Notes under the pieces: generated by a model
What the model saw: only the letters and a program-made list of their open reading frames with translations
Database searches by the model: none
Told to the model about the DNA's origin: nothing
Program-made: the position numbers and the translations under genes
Assembly: GCA_021772985.1 (NCBI GenBank)
Contig: JAJFKX010000025.1
Location: 62,001-126,000 of the forward strand
Origin: Gammaproteobacteria bacterium
Lineage (GTDB): Bacteria > Pseudomonadota > Gammaproteobacteria > Xanthomonadales > Wenzhouxiangellaceae
DNA length: 64,000 nt
Direction of reading: 5' to 3'
Shown: positions 34,062 through 42,554 of the stretch, one piece after another
Position numbering within the stretch: the first letter of the stretch is position 1
Layout: the number at the start of each line of letters is the position of its first letter

Positions 34062-36728
34062 TTAAAGGCTGTTTGACAACTGCTCGTTATCGGCTTGCTG
34101 GGCCTGTACCCAGGCGGCTTGCAAGGCAGCGACCTCATCATGTTTGCCCTGTCCCGCAAGTGCCTGCAGCAATGCGTTGCGGGTTTTTTGCAACATGCCG
34201 GCGTGAGGCGGAAGATGTTGTCTCAATTCCAATGCTTTTTCCAGGTAAACCTGCGCTTGCACATATTCCTGATGGGCGTTGAACAATCTGCCCAGCGCAG
34301 TCAGCGGAAAAGCGGTTTCAGGATGATCGGAACCCATGGTTGTTTGCAGCCTTTGTAAGGCACGGTTCAGATAAGCCGCTGAGGATTCCAACTGGCCGCG
34401 TTGCAGGTCCACCAGGCCAAGACCGTAATAGGGCCACGCCAGGCTGGAGCTATCATCGGGCAGTTGCTGTTGCTTGATTTCCAGAGATTGCTCGAAGCGT
34501 TGCTGAGCCTGGTCGTATTCGCCTAGCTCAACCAACACCTCGCCGATATTACCGTGCATATTGGCTGTCCAGACGGCATCGGGGCCTACCGCAGAGGTAA
34601 TCAGCTCAAAGGCTTGCAGATAAGTTTGTCTGGCTTTTTCGAATTGGCCCGCCAACTGGTAAGCATACCCGGTGTTGTGCAATATGCTGCCTAATTGGCC
34701 GGGGCCGGCCTGCATATGGATGCTGGCTTGATAAGCTTCCTGAAGGTGGTTGATGGCTTTTTCGTAATGACCCGACTTGGTGAAAAATGCCGCCAGGCTG
34801 CTGGCTGTTCTGGCAGTGACCAAGGCATTATTGCCGTAGATGGTTTTGGTTAATTGATACGATTGCTCCCCTATCTCCAGGGCCTCCCGGTATTGGCCCA
34901 GGCCATCCAGCGCCACTGCCATTCCAAACAGCGCCTGGGCATACCTGGGATGGTTTGTGCCATAGCGTTCAAGGGCGATATCGTGCGCGATCAGATAGTT
35001 GTCATAACTGGCCTGATATATACCTGTGTCCCGGTAAGAACTGGCAAGGACAATATGAAACCCAAGCCGCTCAGCAATATGGCTGTCATCTGCAACGACG
35101 GCACCCAGTTCATCCAAAGATTGCCTGCTTAGCTGGATGGCATCCTCGGAACGATCTAATTCGTTATAAATATATGCCAGACTCAAATTTAAATGGTGTC
35201 TGGAGACACCGCCTGACTGGCTATACAGCGCAATAGCCTGCTCCGCAAAGGGCAACGCTTGGCCGGGTTCGCGTAAACCGAACAACAACCAGGCTTTGTG
35301 GCTTAATGCTTCGGCTTTTAAGTGCTGCAATTCAAACTGCGAGTCGATCAGCGGTAAAGTTGCATCGATCAGTTCCAGGCCGGCAGCATGTTCGCCAAGA
35401 TCAATATATCGGGCAACCAGCGCCAGTTTAAGCTCAGCATAATTGAGTAGATCGGATTGCTTCAGCCGTTCGAGTTCATCGGCGCCCCGATCCAACAACT
35501 GTTTGGCCGAGATGGCTTCACCCAGGTGATTGGCAGGGTCTGAAATATCGAATAATCCGGTAATGAATTCAGAGGTTCGCTGCGCCTTTAAAGCCGCCAG
35601 CTCGGCACCCGCCCGGCTGACATTGATCTGGTGAATATAGGCAACCAGCGCGATTACCAGCCCGAGAGCGAGCCCGGAAGCAATCAGCGAAGCCAAACGG
35701 TTACGTTGAATCAGTTTGCGCACGCGATATACGGAATCATGCTGTCGAATGGAGATCGGACGGTGTTCCAGGTAGCTGACAATATCGTCAGCCAGCAGAT
35801 CAGCGCCGGAATAACGATCCTCCGGTTTTCTGGCGGTGGCCTTTTCGGCAATCCGGTTGAGGTCACCAAAACCGTTCGGCCATGCTGGGTTTCGGGTGCC
35901 TGCAGTATGCACATGTTCATCCAGTGATGGCAGCAGCCGGGAAGCGACCTGGGTAGCCCAGGAAGATGGGGCGGAATCGGCATCCACCCGGTGCGGCGAG
36001 GTACCGGACAACATGCTGTAGATCAATAAGCCGAGCTGGTAAATGTCTGATTCAGTCGTAATGGGTTTGCCCAAGGCCTGCTCCGGACTGCACACCGACA
36101 ATGTCATCGCAGTCGATACCAGCTCGCCGGTATCGGTTGAATCGCTGGCGCCCAGCAGCTCGGCTATGCCAAAATCCAGCAGCCGGACCTCACCGTCGGT
36201 ATCGATCAGAATGTTATTGGACTTGATATCGCCATGAATCACCAGCCGGCGGTGGCAATGAGCAATAATCCGGCACAGGCGCACCAGTTGACGCAACCGG
36301 GCAGCCGCATCCAGCGATTGTTGTTGACAATATTCATGCAGCGGCATGCCGTGGATAAACTCCATCACGATATACGGGCGGCCATCCTCGCTGACGCCTC
36401 CATCCAACATACGGCTGACACCGAGGGCATCCAGGTTGGCCAAAATGCGTTGTTCGTGTTTGAAACGCGCCAGCAGATCATCACGCGAGATATCGCTGGA
36501 CTTGATGATTTTTAAGGCAACTTCCTGTTCAAAATCAGCGTGCCGGCGGACTGCGCGATAAACCGCACCCATGCCACCGCGCCCAACCCTTTCAATGATG
36601 CAGTAAGAGCCAATCATGGTTCCAGGCTGCAGTATTCTCTCAGCGGCGGGCAGATCGGCAGCTTCGCTACCGATCTGCGTCAGAATCTTCAGGCCGCCGC
36701 CTGTTTCAAACAAGTTGCCTTCGGTCAT
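34062..36728 (-). CDS. Ser/Thr protein kinase with TPR sensor domain
   Basis: 888 residues. Kinase domain at about 40-320: Gly loop GRGGMGAVYRA, VALKII Lys, catalytic HGDIKSNN (HGD in place of HRD), DFG in LLDFGIAE, and SPEQALG. A single membrane helix near 350-372 (IASGLALGLVIALVAYI) separates it from about 500 residues of TPR repeats expected in the periplasm. This is the Hanks-type kinase that accompanies ECF43-like sigma factors; the sigma gene is convergent. It probably phosphorylates the sigma factor or a linked protein; this is inference from known pairs. Confidence 0.87.
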   Translation of the reverse strand: MTEGNLFETGGGLKILTQIGSEAADLPAAERILQPGTMIGSYCIIERVGRGGMGAVYRAVRRHADFEQEVALKIIKSSDISRDDLLARFKHEQRILANLDALGVSRMLDGGVSEDGRPYIVMEFIHGMPLHEYCQQQSLDAAARLRQLVRLCRIIAHCHRRLVIHGDIKSNNILIDTDGEVRLLDFGIAELLGASDSTDTGELVSTAMTLSVCSPEQALGKPITTESDIYQLGLLIYSMLSGTSPHRVDADSAPSSWATQVASRLLPSLDEHVHTAGTRNPAWPNGFGDLNRIAEKATARKPEDRYSGADLLADDIVSYLEHRPISIRQHDSVYRVRKLIQRNRLASLIASGLALGLVIALVAYIHQINVSRAGAELAALKAQRTSEFITGLFDISDPANHLGEAISAKQLLDRGADELERLKQSDLLNYAELKLALVARYIDLGEHAAGLELIDATLPLIDSQFELQHLKAEALSHKAWLLFGLREPGQALPFAEQAIALYSQSGGVSRHHLNLSLAYIYNELDRSEDAIQLSRQSLDELGAVVADDSHIAERLGFHIVLASSYRDTGIYQASYDNYLIAHDIALERYGTNHPRYAQALFGMAVALDGLGQYREALEIGEQSYQLTKTIYGNNALVTARTASSLAAFFTKSGHYEKAINHLQEAYQASIHMQAGPGQLGSILHNTGYAYQLAGQFEKARQTYLQAFELITSAVGPDAVWTANMHGNIGEVLVELGEYDQAQQRFEQSLEIKQQQLPDDSSSLAWPYYGLGLVDLQRGQLESSAAYLNRALQRLQTTMGSDHPETAFPLTALGRLFNAHQEYVQAQVYLEKALELRQHLPPHAGMLQKTRNALLQALAGQGKHDEVAALQAAWVQAQQADNEQLSNSL

Positions 36729-37067
36729 GGATAAACCATTCCGGTATCTGTTGTGTATGCATTGTTATTGCTAGCAGTCTGTCAGGCTTAGGTGTTTGTC
36801 ATGGCAGAAAGTCCGGGTTGAGGCAGTTTTTACTTTTATGAGCTCAATAGCGGACTCGAGCGAATTAATGGCGGAAAAATGGGCAAATCCGGCTTTCGCA
36901 ATAGAACAACCCTATAACCGACAGATTGCTAAACCACGATGTTAGCACACCCCCGCCTTAACCCGACCGATACAAAAATGGCGAACTCTCCATCGCTGAT
37001 CGTTATAGCAGGTAAACAGATGGTAAACGGCATCGACCGGATATCAAATAAACACGGAGATATCGCA

Positions 37068-39914
37068 ATGAAATATGTATATGTATTGATGGGATTATTA
37101 ATGCTTGGGTCAACCGCACAGGCGCAAACGGTTTTGAGTGTTGGCAATGATGCTAGCTGCGATTTTGATTCGCTTGCTGATGCGCTTGATTCCATACCGG
37201 TTAATGCGCTGGATGGCGAATACCAAATCAAAGTTGCTGATACGATCATCACAGAACCAGTAGTCATCGATAAATCGGTGGAAATCACAGGTGGGTTGTT
37301 AATTTGTGGCGGCAATCCGGCAGCTGGTCGCAGGCTTGAAATTGATGGCGATAATTTTGATTCTGGTTTTATCGGCAGTGGATTACGCATCACTGCAATC
37401 AACACCAGCAAAGTTATACGGCTGAATAATTTTACTATCAGCAATCATGAATCCGGCCTGGGTGGTGGCATATCCATGCAAACCATATTACCCGAGGGCA
37501 ATATTGAGTTGATTCTGAAAAGTGTGTCGCTGATTGGTAATACTGCAATCAATGCAGGTATTGGCGGTGGACTATTGATGCTGGGGCCGGGCAACAAGAA
37601 ACTGCTGATGCAATCAGTTTTTATCCATAATAATCGTGCATCACGTGGCGCTGGGGTATTTTGCGAAAGCAACGGCGAGATTGAATTTCTTTCCGGTGAA
37701 GTGTCCTCCAATACTGCTGAATATTTCAGCTCAAGTCCATCCGCCAATAACCCGGATTCCGCGCGTGGCGGTGGTTTTTATCTGGAAAATTGCGAGTTGA
37801 TGACGCACAGAGACCCTGAGCAGCCCGATGCACAGCGCATTGTTCGCGACAATGAAGCATTTCGTGATTTAACCCCGTTCCCATTTCAACCCGGGTTCCC
37901 CAATTATGGCGGTGCCGGGATTTTTATGGTCGATTCGAGCATTGATATGCCACAGATTGCTCCATTGTTTATTGAGAACAATCACGCATACCTGCTGGGC
38001 GATGATGACAACAATTATTTATTCGCCTTTGACAAAGCGGTTGGCGCCGGCATGTTTGCTGTTCGCTCCAACATTACCAGCGACTCCATGCGTCTTATCG
38101 GTAACAAGGCACGACGCGGTGGCGGTCTGTTTGTGATCGATTCAGACTTGAACTTGCGTGGTGCCATTACCAGCAATATTAATTGCGGCTATGCGGCACA
38201 GGAAGCCTGTATTTTGATTGAAAATAATGAAGCTTTTGGGGTACGTGAAGTTGACGGGCCGTTCTGTGAACATCACCCGGGCATAGGCGGTGCGATTTAC
38301 AGCACCCGTTCCAGTCTGGAAATCGACAGCGTTTTGTTTCGCGACAATCAAGCAGGCTATGACGGAGATTCATGTGTATTTGGCTTAGACTTCAATATAG
38401 GAACAGTACGTGGCTCGGCAATATACGTAAATGCCGGCAGCGCTGAGCTGACCAATAACGTCTTCTATCGCAATGGAGGTTATGGCGCGAATGATGTGAT
38501 CGGCATCGGACCTGGTTCAACTGCAGCTAACCTGGATTTAGACCTGCGTATTCATAATTCAACATTTGCAGAACATCAACTGAGCGGCGATGACGATGCC
38601 GAAGATCTTGGCTTCATCAGTCATGCACCAAAACGGTTGAATGAAAGTGGCTATAACTCCGTTAATCTGGTTATCGAAGGCTCTTTGTTCAGTGACAGCA
38701 ACGGCACTTTGCCATTGTTGTCTGAATTTACCAGACATTTACTTGAGTTGGATGGCACCTCCGAGTCTGCAGTACGCTGCAGTGTGCTTGATGACCCGGC
38801 TGATCTGACCAGGCTCAACACACTGGTGGAAACGGATAATCTTGTTGACCGGGGCCAAAACCTGCTGGATCCGAGCAATGGCAATTTCAACCTCGACACC
38901 GCCGGCTCCGGCGTGGATTTATGTGATTTTCCCGTACTGACCACCGCCACTATTCTGGATGCCGCTCGGCATCAACGGCCTCGCGATGTGGCCAGCGTCG
39001 ATAATGGCGGGTTGGTTGACGTTGGCGCACTGGAAGCAGATGGAAACGTTGTGCCGTTTTTTGATGTAGTGCCTGTATTTGACCTGGTTGCTCCGGATGT
39101 TGACGGTGATCCGCACTTTGAAGAAGTCAATACCGGGACACCGGTAACCTTTGTGGTCAGATTGACCAATAACGGTCTTAGCCAGGCACCACTGAACACC
39201 GGCTTTCGCTACATCATGCGTGGCGTGGACCCGGACTCTGTGGTTGTCGATGCAAGTATCGAGTTCTTTTGCTCCACCCAGCCATTTGCCGATTTTGCCT
39301 TGGAAATTAATTGCGAAAATTTCTTAGGTCCTATATTGCCGGGGGGCACCACCGGAGCCGTGACATTGACCGCCGTAGCCGATGGCGCGCCGGCGGTCAC
39401 TTTCAGCTATCTGCAAGCGGTAAACGTTACCTTTACCGGCGGCGCAATGGATGCCATTCCGGCGAATGACTTCTTAACCGCCACCTTAGCGGTGACGGGC
39501 GATGCGCCGATAGCCGATTTATCCATAACCAATAATGATCTTGTCGATCCGGTGATGCCGGAAGAATTGATCAGCTACGTGCTGACAGTGGTTAACAATG
39601 GCCCGGCTATTGCCACCGATGTGCTGATCGCTGATGATTTGCCTGCTGAGGTTACTTTTTTCTCAGAATCCAGTTTGGGCTTTGATTGTGTGCACAATGC
39701 TGGATCTGTGCTTTGCATGATCCCCAGCATGCCACCCAGCTCCAGCCGATCGATGCAGATCAATGTACTCGCACCAGACGATGAATTGGACGTTATCAAC
39801 AGTGCATCGGTCAGCGCCAACGAACCTGACCCGAACCTGAGCAACAATACGGCTATAGAAACCACAACCGTGATGGTAGACCCGGATATCCTGTTTAAAG
39901 ATAGTTACGAATAA
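37068..39914 (+). CDS. Exported beta-helix protein with DUF11-like C-terminal domains
   Basis: 948 residues from the ATG at 37068, where a signal peptide begins (cleaved after AQA); CACGGAGA is upstream. Residues 20-600 hold right-handed parallel beta-helix repeats, with frequent GGGxxM and NN turns typical of polymorphic outer-membrane-like adhesins or pectate-lyase-like folds. Residues 620-940 contain two DUF11-like Ig domains (TFVVRLTNNG, SYVLTVVNNGP). The final ILFKDSYE is an acidic/aromatic tail also seen in the fragment at 24035. Secreted or surface-attached; function unknown. Confidence 0.72.
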   Translation: MKYVYVLMGLLMLGSTAQAQTVLSVGNDASCDFDSLADALDSIPVNALDGEYQIKVADTIITEPVVIDKSVEITGGLLICGGNPAAGRRLEIDGDNFDSGFIGSGLRITAINTSKVIRLNNFTISNHESGLGGGISMQTILPEGNIELILKSVSLIGNTAINAGIGGGLLMLGPGNKKLLMQSVFIHNNRASRGAGVFCESNGEIEFLSGEVSSNTAEYFSSSPSANNPDSARGGGFYLENCELMTHRDPEQPDAQRIVRDNEAFRDLTPFPFQPGFPNYGGAGIFMVDSSIDMPQIAPLFIENNHAYLLGDDDNNYLFAFDKAVGAGMFAVRSNITSDSMRLIGNKARRGGGLFVIDSDLNLRGAITSNINCGYAAQEACILIENNEAFGVREVDGPFCEHHPGIGGAIYSTRSSLEIDSVLFRDNQAGYDGDSCVFGLDFNIGTVRGSAIYVNAGSAELTNNVFYRNGGYGANDVIGIGPGSTAANLDLDLRIHNSTFAEHQLSGDDDAEDLGFISHAPKRLNESGYNSVNLVIEGSLFSDSNGTLPLLSEFTRHLLELDGTSESAVRCSVLDDPADLTRLNTLVETDNLVDRGQNLLDPSNGNFNLDTAGSGVDLCDFPVLTTATILDAARHQRPRDVASVDNGGLVDVGALEADGNVVPFFDVVPVFDLVAPDVDGDPHFEEVNTGTPVTFVVRLTNNGLSQAPLNTGFRYIMRGVDPDSVVVDASIEFFCSTQPFADFALEINCENFLGPILPGGTTGAVTLTAVADGAPAVTFSYLQAVNVTFTGGAMDAIPANDFLTATLAVTGDAPIADLSITNNDLVDPVMPEELISYVLTVVNNGPAIATDVLIADDLPAEVTFFSESSLGFDCVHNAGSVLCMIPSMPPSSSRSMQINVLAPDDELDVINSASVSANEPDPNLSNNTAIETTTVMVDPDILFKDSYE

Positions 39915-39928
39915 TCCATCAGTTGCAG

Positions 39929-40036
39929 ATTTCATGAGTTTGCCGGAGGGCTTGGTTCAATACAGTTGAGTTCAGCTTGTCCTGTCGGACTGTCAATTTT
40001 CTATATTGTCAGATGGATGGGACGAGCTGAATTTCG
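39929..40036. repeat. Partial copy of the MITE-like second repeat family, with hairpin
   Basis: ATTTCATGAGTTTGC followed by GGTTCA and GTTCAG at comparable spacing matches the left part of the element at 61318. TTCAGCTTGTCC (39971) and GGACGAGCTGAA (40020) form a stem that may also terminate the convergent genes on both sides. Confidence 0.5.
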
Positions 40037-40078
40037 AACTTTGCCCGTTACTAACGTCACGAGCGCTTCAACTCTAGC

Positions 40079-41026
40079 TCAATCAATAAGGCAAGTAGTT
40101 GAGCAGCGACCATCAGCACCACACGCAAAACGTTGCGCCGAACAACCACTGGGGTTGCCGCCAACCGAGCCGCCGATCAGTGTGATTCTGGTAGCCATCC
40201 TGGTCGGGTTGGTACTTCCTTGACCAAACTGAAAAATACGCCCTGCTATGTCAAATAGACTCAAGGGTATCGGGTTTCCATCACTGTCAACAAACGCATC
40301 TTGTATGGCAACCAGGTCGGTCAGGTTATCAAATGTCCACACACCAAAGGAGCCGTCTTCAAAAATAAATTTAATCGCTATTGCAGGAATGGGCTGAACG
40401 TCGTTCAAACCTACACCCAACTGGCCATTGATGTTGATGGCCCTTGCTATGCTGCTGATAGTGTTATTGTTATTGATTGCATACCTGCCCAGTTGTCGAG
40501 CCAATGCCACGTTGCCAACAACATCGTAAGCTGATGCAGCACCTGCTACCGGTGGTACGTTGTAGTTGCCCACAAGCGGTGGACCACCCATCCGGATGTT
40601 CTCCGTCGCAGTGATGCCCATTGACGCCAGGTAATCCAACAACCAGTCGTATTCTTGAAAATCAGTCAATTCGGTTGCGGTTGGCTGCAGTTCAGCCACA
40701 TTCATCAGCAACTGATTATCGTTACCCAGTGCGATCACTTCATGACGGATCACATCAGCCATTTCAGTGATGCTTGCATTTGGTTGATCAGCTTTTCCAC
40801 TAACCGGACCAAGCGGCGAATCTTCAAGGATGAAGTATTTACGTAATACTGTTTGGCCAAAATCTGCAATATAAACTGTTACGCCAAAATGGGCAGCGCT
40901 GCCAGCCGTAATGATGGCCTTGCTTTGTGACTGTGAGGCATTGCAGTAGTCACATAAAGCGACCTTGGAGATATGTGCATTGGCCGTAGAGACAAACAAT
41001 ACACCTAAAAGAAACAAATATTTCAT
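40079..41026 (-). CDS. Exported hypothetical protein, 315 aa
   Basis: The ATG at 41026 starts a signal peptide (cleaved after ANA). The mature N-terminus has CDYCNAS and the C-terminus several Cys (CSAQRFACGADGRC, then CLID), so disulfides are likely. The centre is soluble, with IRMGGPPLVGNY and VVGNVALARQLGRYAI. No family recognised. It converges on the beta-helix gene. Confidence 0.6.
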   Translation of the reverse strand: MKYLFLLGVLFVSTANAHISKVALCDYCNASQSQSKAIITAGSAAHFGVTVYIADFGQTVLRKYFILEDSPLGPVSGKADQPNASITEMADVIRHEVIALGNDNQLLMNVAELQPTATELTDFQEYDWLLDYLASMGITATENIRMGGPPLVGNYNVPPVAGAASAYDVVGNVALARQLGRYAINNNNTISSIARAININGQLGVGLNDVQPIPAIAIKFIFEDGSFGVWTFDNLTDLVAIQDAFVDSDGNPIPLSLFDIAGRIFQFGQGSTNPTRMATRITLIGGSVGGNPSGCSAQRFACGADGRCSTTCLID

Positions 41027-41235
41027 ATCAAATTCCATTGATACCCTTTCGCTCCGTGCATTACATTCGGTGCACCTCCTGTGCGTCTTCCTTTTGGATG
41101 TATAAAAATTCTAACACGGTGATATAGACGAAAGCCTTAATCACCCGCTGAATGAGCCAGCATCATAATCGACAAGCTCTATTTTAGATGTAGGAGTAAC
41201 TTGTGCTGCTTTGTAAGATATTTCCGACGCTTGCA
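41027..41235. other. Short intergenic stretch before the repeat
   Basis: About 200 bp upstream of the exported-protein gene; no gene seen before the repeat at 41236. Confidence 0.3.
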
Positions 41236-41290
41236 GGACACCAACAATTCTCACTTTATCCTTTGCTAAAGATGTGGGTGTCTCAACTCT
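41236..41290 (+). repeat. Dispersed hairpin repeat, CCAACAA subtype
   Basis: GGACACCAACAATTCTC, loop end GCTAAAG, right arm ATGTGGGTGTCTCAACTC. Almost identical to the copy at 47521, including ACCAACAATTCTC and the CTG(G)TCG flank. Left border of the LysR fragment. Confidence 0.9.
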
Positions 41291-41291
41291 G

Positions 41292-41543
41292 GTCGAGCCG
41301 ACTATTAATGATATTGAAGCTATATGCCTGGTTGCGGTATCCAGCACCGACATCGCACAACTGCTCGGATATCTAGCGGCACGATTCATAAGCACAGGTC
41401 AACTTCAAGAGATACTGCGTTTGTTTCGTCTGCCCGATGTACCGGTCTCAGCTATCTATCTGAACAGGCGTTTTGTATCCCCCCGGATCAGATCGTTTAT
41501 TGATTTCATGCTGAAGGTCAAGCTGCCGGCAGTAGATGGTTAG
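41292..41543 (+). pseudogene. LysR-family regulator, 3' fragment (diverged copy of the end of 24933)
   Basis: 83 codons still open to TAG. The sequence PTINDIEA...AQLLGYLAARFI and FVSPRIRSFIDFML matches the last 82 or so residues of the LysR gene at 24933-25841 with about 12 replacements, and the homology continues through the stop into the following repeat. There is no DNA-binding domain and no start. Enclosed by repeats at 41236 and 41551. Confidence 0.88.
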
Positions 41544-41550
41544 GAAAGAA

Positions 41551-41571
41551 AAATGTGAGTGTCTCGACTTA
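41551..41571 (+). repeat. Dispersed repeat, right arm
   Basis: AAATGTGAGTGTCTCGACTTA, same place relative to the LysR tail as the copy at 25850. Confidence 0.8.
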
Positions 41572-41691
41572 TCTTTTCCGCATATGACCAGGTTTTAGTA
41601 TTCTTTTACTTTGTTGAATTCAGCAGGCAATATTGGGGTTTTGGCTTTCCATTCGATTTGCCCAACTGAATTCACTTAGGAAGGAAATTTA

Positions 41692-42294
41692 ATGAAAGTG
41701 TACCTTGCGCGTCATGCTGAATCTGAATGGAATAAGGATTTCAGAATTCAAGGCAATCTCGATAGTGAACTAACAAGAGCTGGTGAAAACCAGGCACATA
41801 AGCTGGCTGGATTCTTCGCATCAGTTGCGCCAGAGATCATATACTCATCTTCCGTTGGGCGCGCCCAAAAGACTGCAAAAATAATAGCATCGGCCAACAA
41901 TATTCAACTTATAGAATGTCAGTTACTAGAAGAGCAAAATTGTGGGCCACTGGAAGGCTGTTCTTTGCACCAATTAAAATATCATAACCAAGATCTATAC
42001 AATTTGTTGGTGGGCAGTCATCCGCAACAACGGCTGCCACATGGAGAATCGGTTCACGATGCTGGAATGAGGCTGGTTCAATTTATCGAACAGCTGGTAG
42101 CCGATGGTAAGTACAAAACTGTTGCTGGAATAACCCATGGTAACAGTTTGATGGGTTTGGTATGGCACCTGCTGGGCCACAGTGAAGATGATGCGAGTCG
42201 ATATAATCATCCAAACGTCAGCGTTACCGAGTTGAATGTAGTAGGCGATAAAATTTCTGTCAATGGATGGGCTAATTTGACACATCTATTTTAG
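41692..42294 (+). CDS. Histidine phosphatase (phosphoglycerate-mutase-like)
   Basis: 200 residues, with an AGGAAGG ribosome site. The catalytic motif is LARHAESEWN (RHA in place of the usual RHG), and SSSVGRAQKTAKII, LEEQNCGPLEG and a second His in VAGITHGNSL complete the histidine-phosphatase core, giving a phospho-His at residue 8. The substrate (sugar phosphate, phosphoprotein or nucleotide) cannot be told. Independent gene. Confidence 0.82.
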   Translation: MKVYLARHAESEWNKDFRIQGNLDSELTRAGENQAHKLAGFFASVAPEIIYSSSVGRAQKTAKIIASANNIQLIECQLLEEQNCGPLEGCSLHQLKYHNQDLYNLLVGSHPQQRLPHGESVHDAGMRLVQFIEQLVADGKYKTVAGITHGNSLMGLVWHLLGHSEDDASRYNHPNVSVTELNVVGDKISVNGWANLTHLF

Positions 42295-42364
42295 CAGAAC
42301 GTATTTTTTTAATCGTTTATGTGGAGTGAAAACCGGTTGATGAAGTTGGATGAAAAAAAAGTCC

Positions 42365-42418
42365 GGACACCCACATTTCACACCTTACCCGTTGCTACAG
42401 ATGTGGGTGTCTCAACTC
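42365..42418 (+). repeat. Dispersed hairpin repeat, full copy
   Basis: GGACACCCACATTTCACAC, loop end GCTACAG, right arm ATGTGGGTGTCTCAACTC. Confidence 0.88.
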
Positions 42419-42462
42419 TTCTTGGCTTATCGAAGGCTTTGCCTATTGCTGAAAGCTTGGAG

Positions 42463-42482
42463 AAATGTGGGTGTCTAAACTC
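42463..42482 (+). repeat. Dispersed repeat, right arm
   Basis: AAATGTGGGTGTCTAAACTC, 50 bp after the previous full copy, preceded by GCTGAAAG resembling the loop end. Confidence 0.75.
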
Positions 42483-42486
42483 AGCT

Positions 42487-42531
42487 AGCCTCGCCATCGA
42501 TCGTACCATCCCGTACGAGAATGGCGAGGCT
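42487..42531. terminator. 11-bp perfect hairpin between convergent genes
   Basis: AGCCTCGCCAT (42487-42497) pairs with ATGGCGAGGCT (42521-42531). It lies 24 bp after the end of the minus-strand TPR gene and serves both directions. Confidence 0.55.
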
Positions 42532-42554
42532 GTAACATGAGTCCGTTGCAGAGG

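Noticed and set aside
41141..41395. Minus-strand frame over the LysR fragment
   Set aside because: It is the antisense shadow of the LysR tail, also seen opposite the intact LysR gene.
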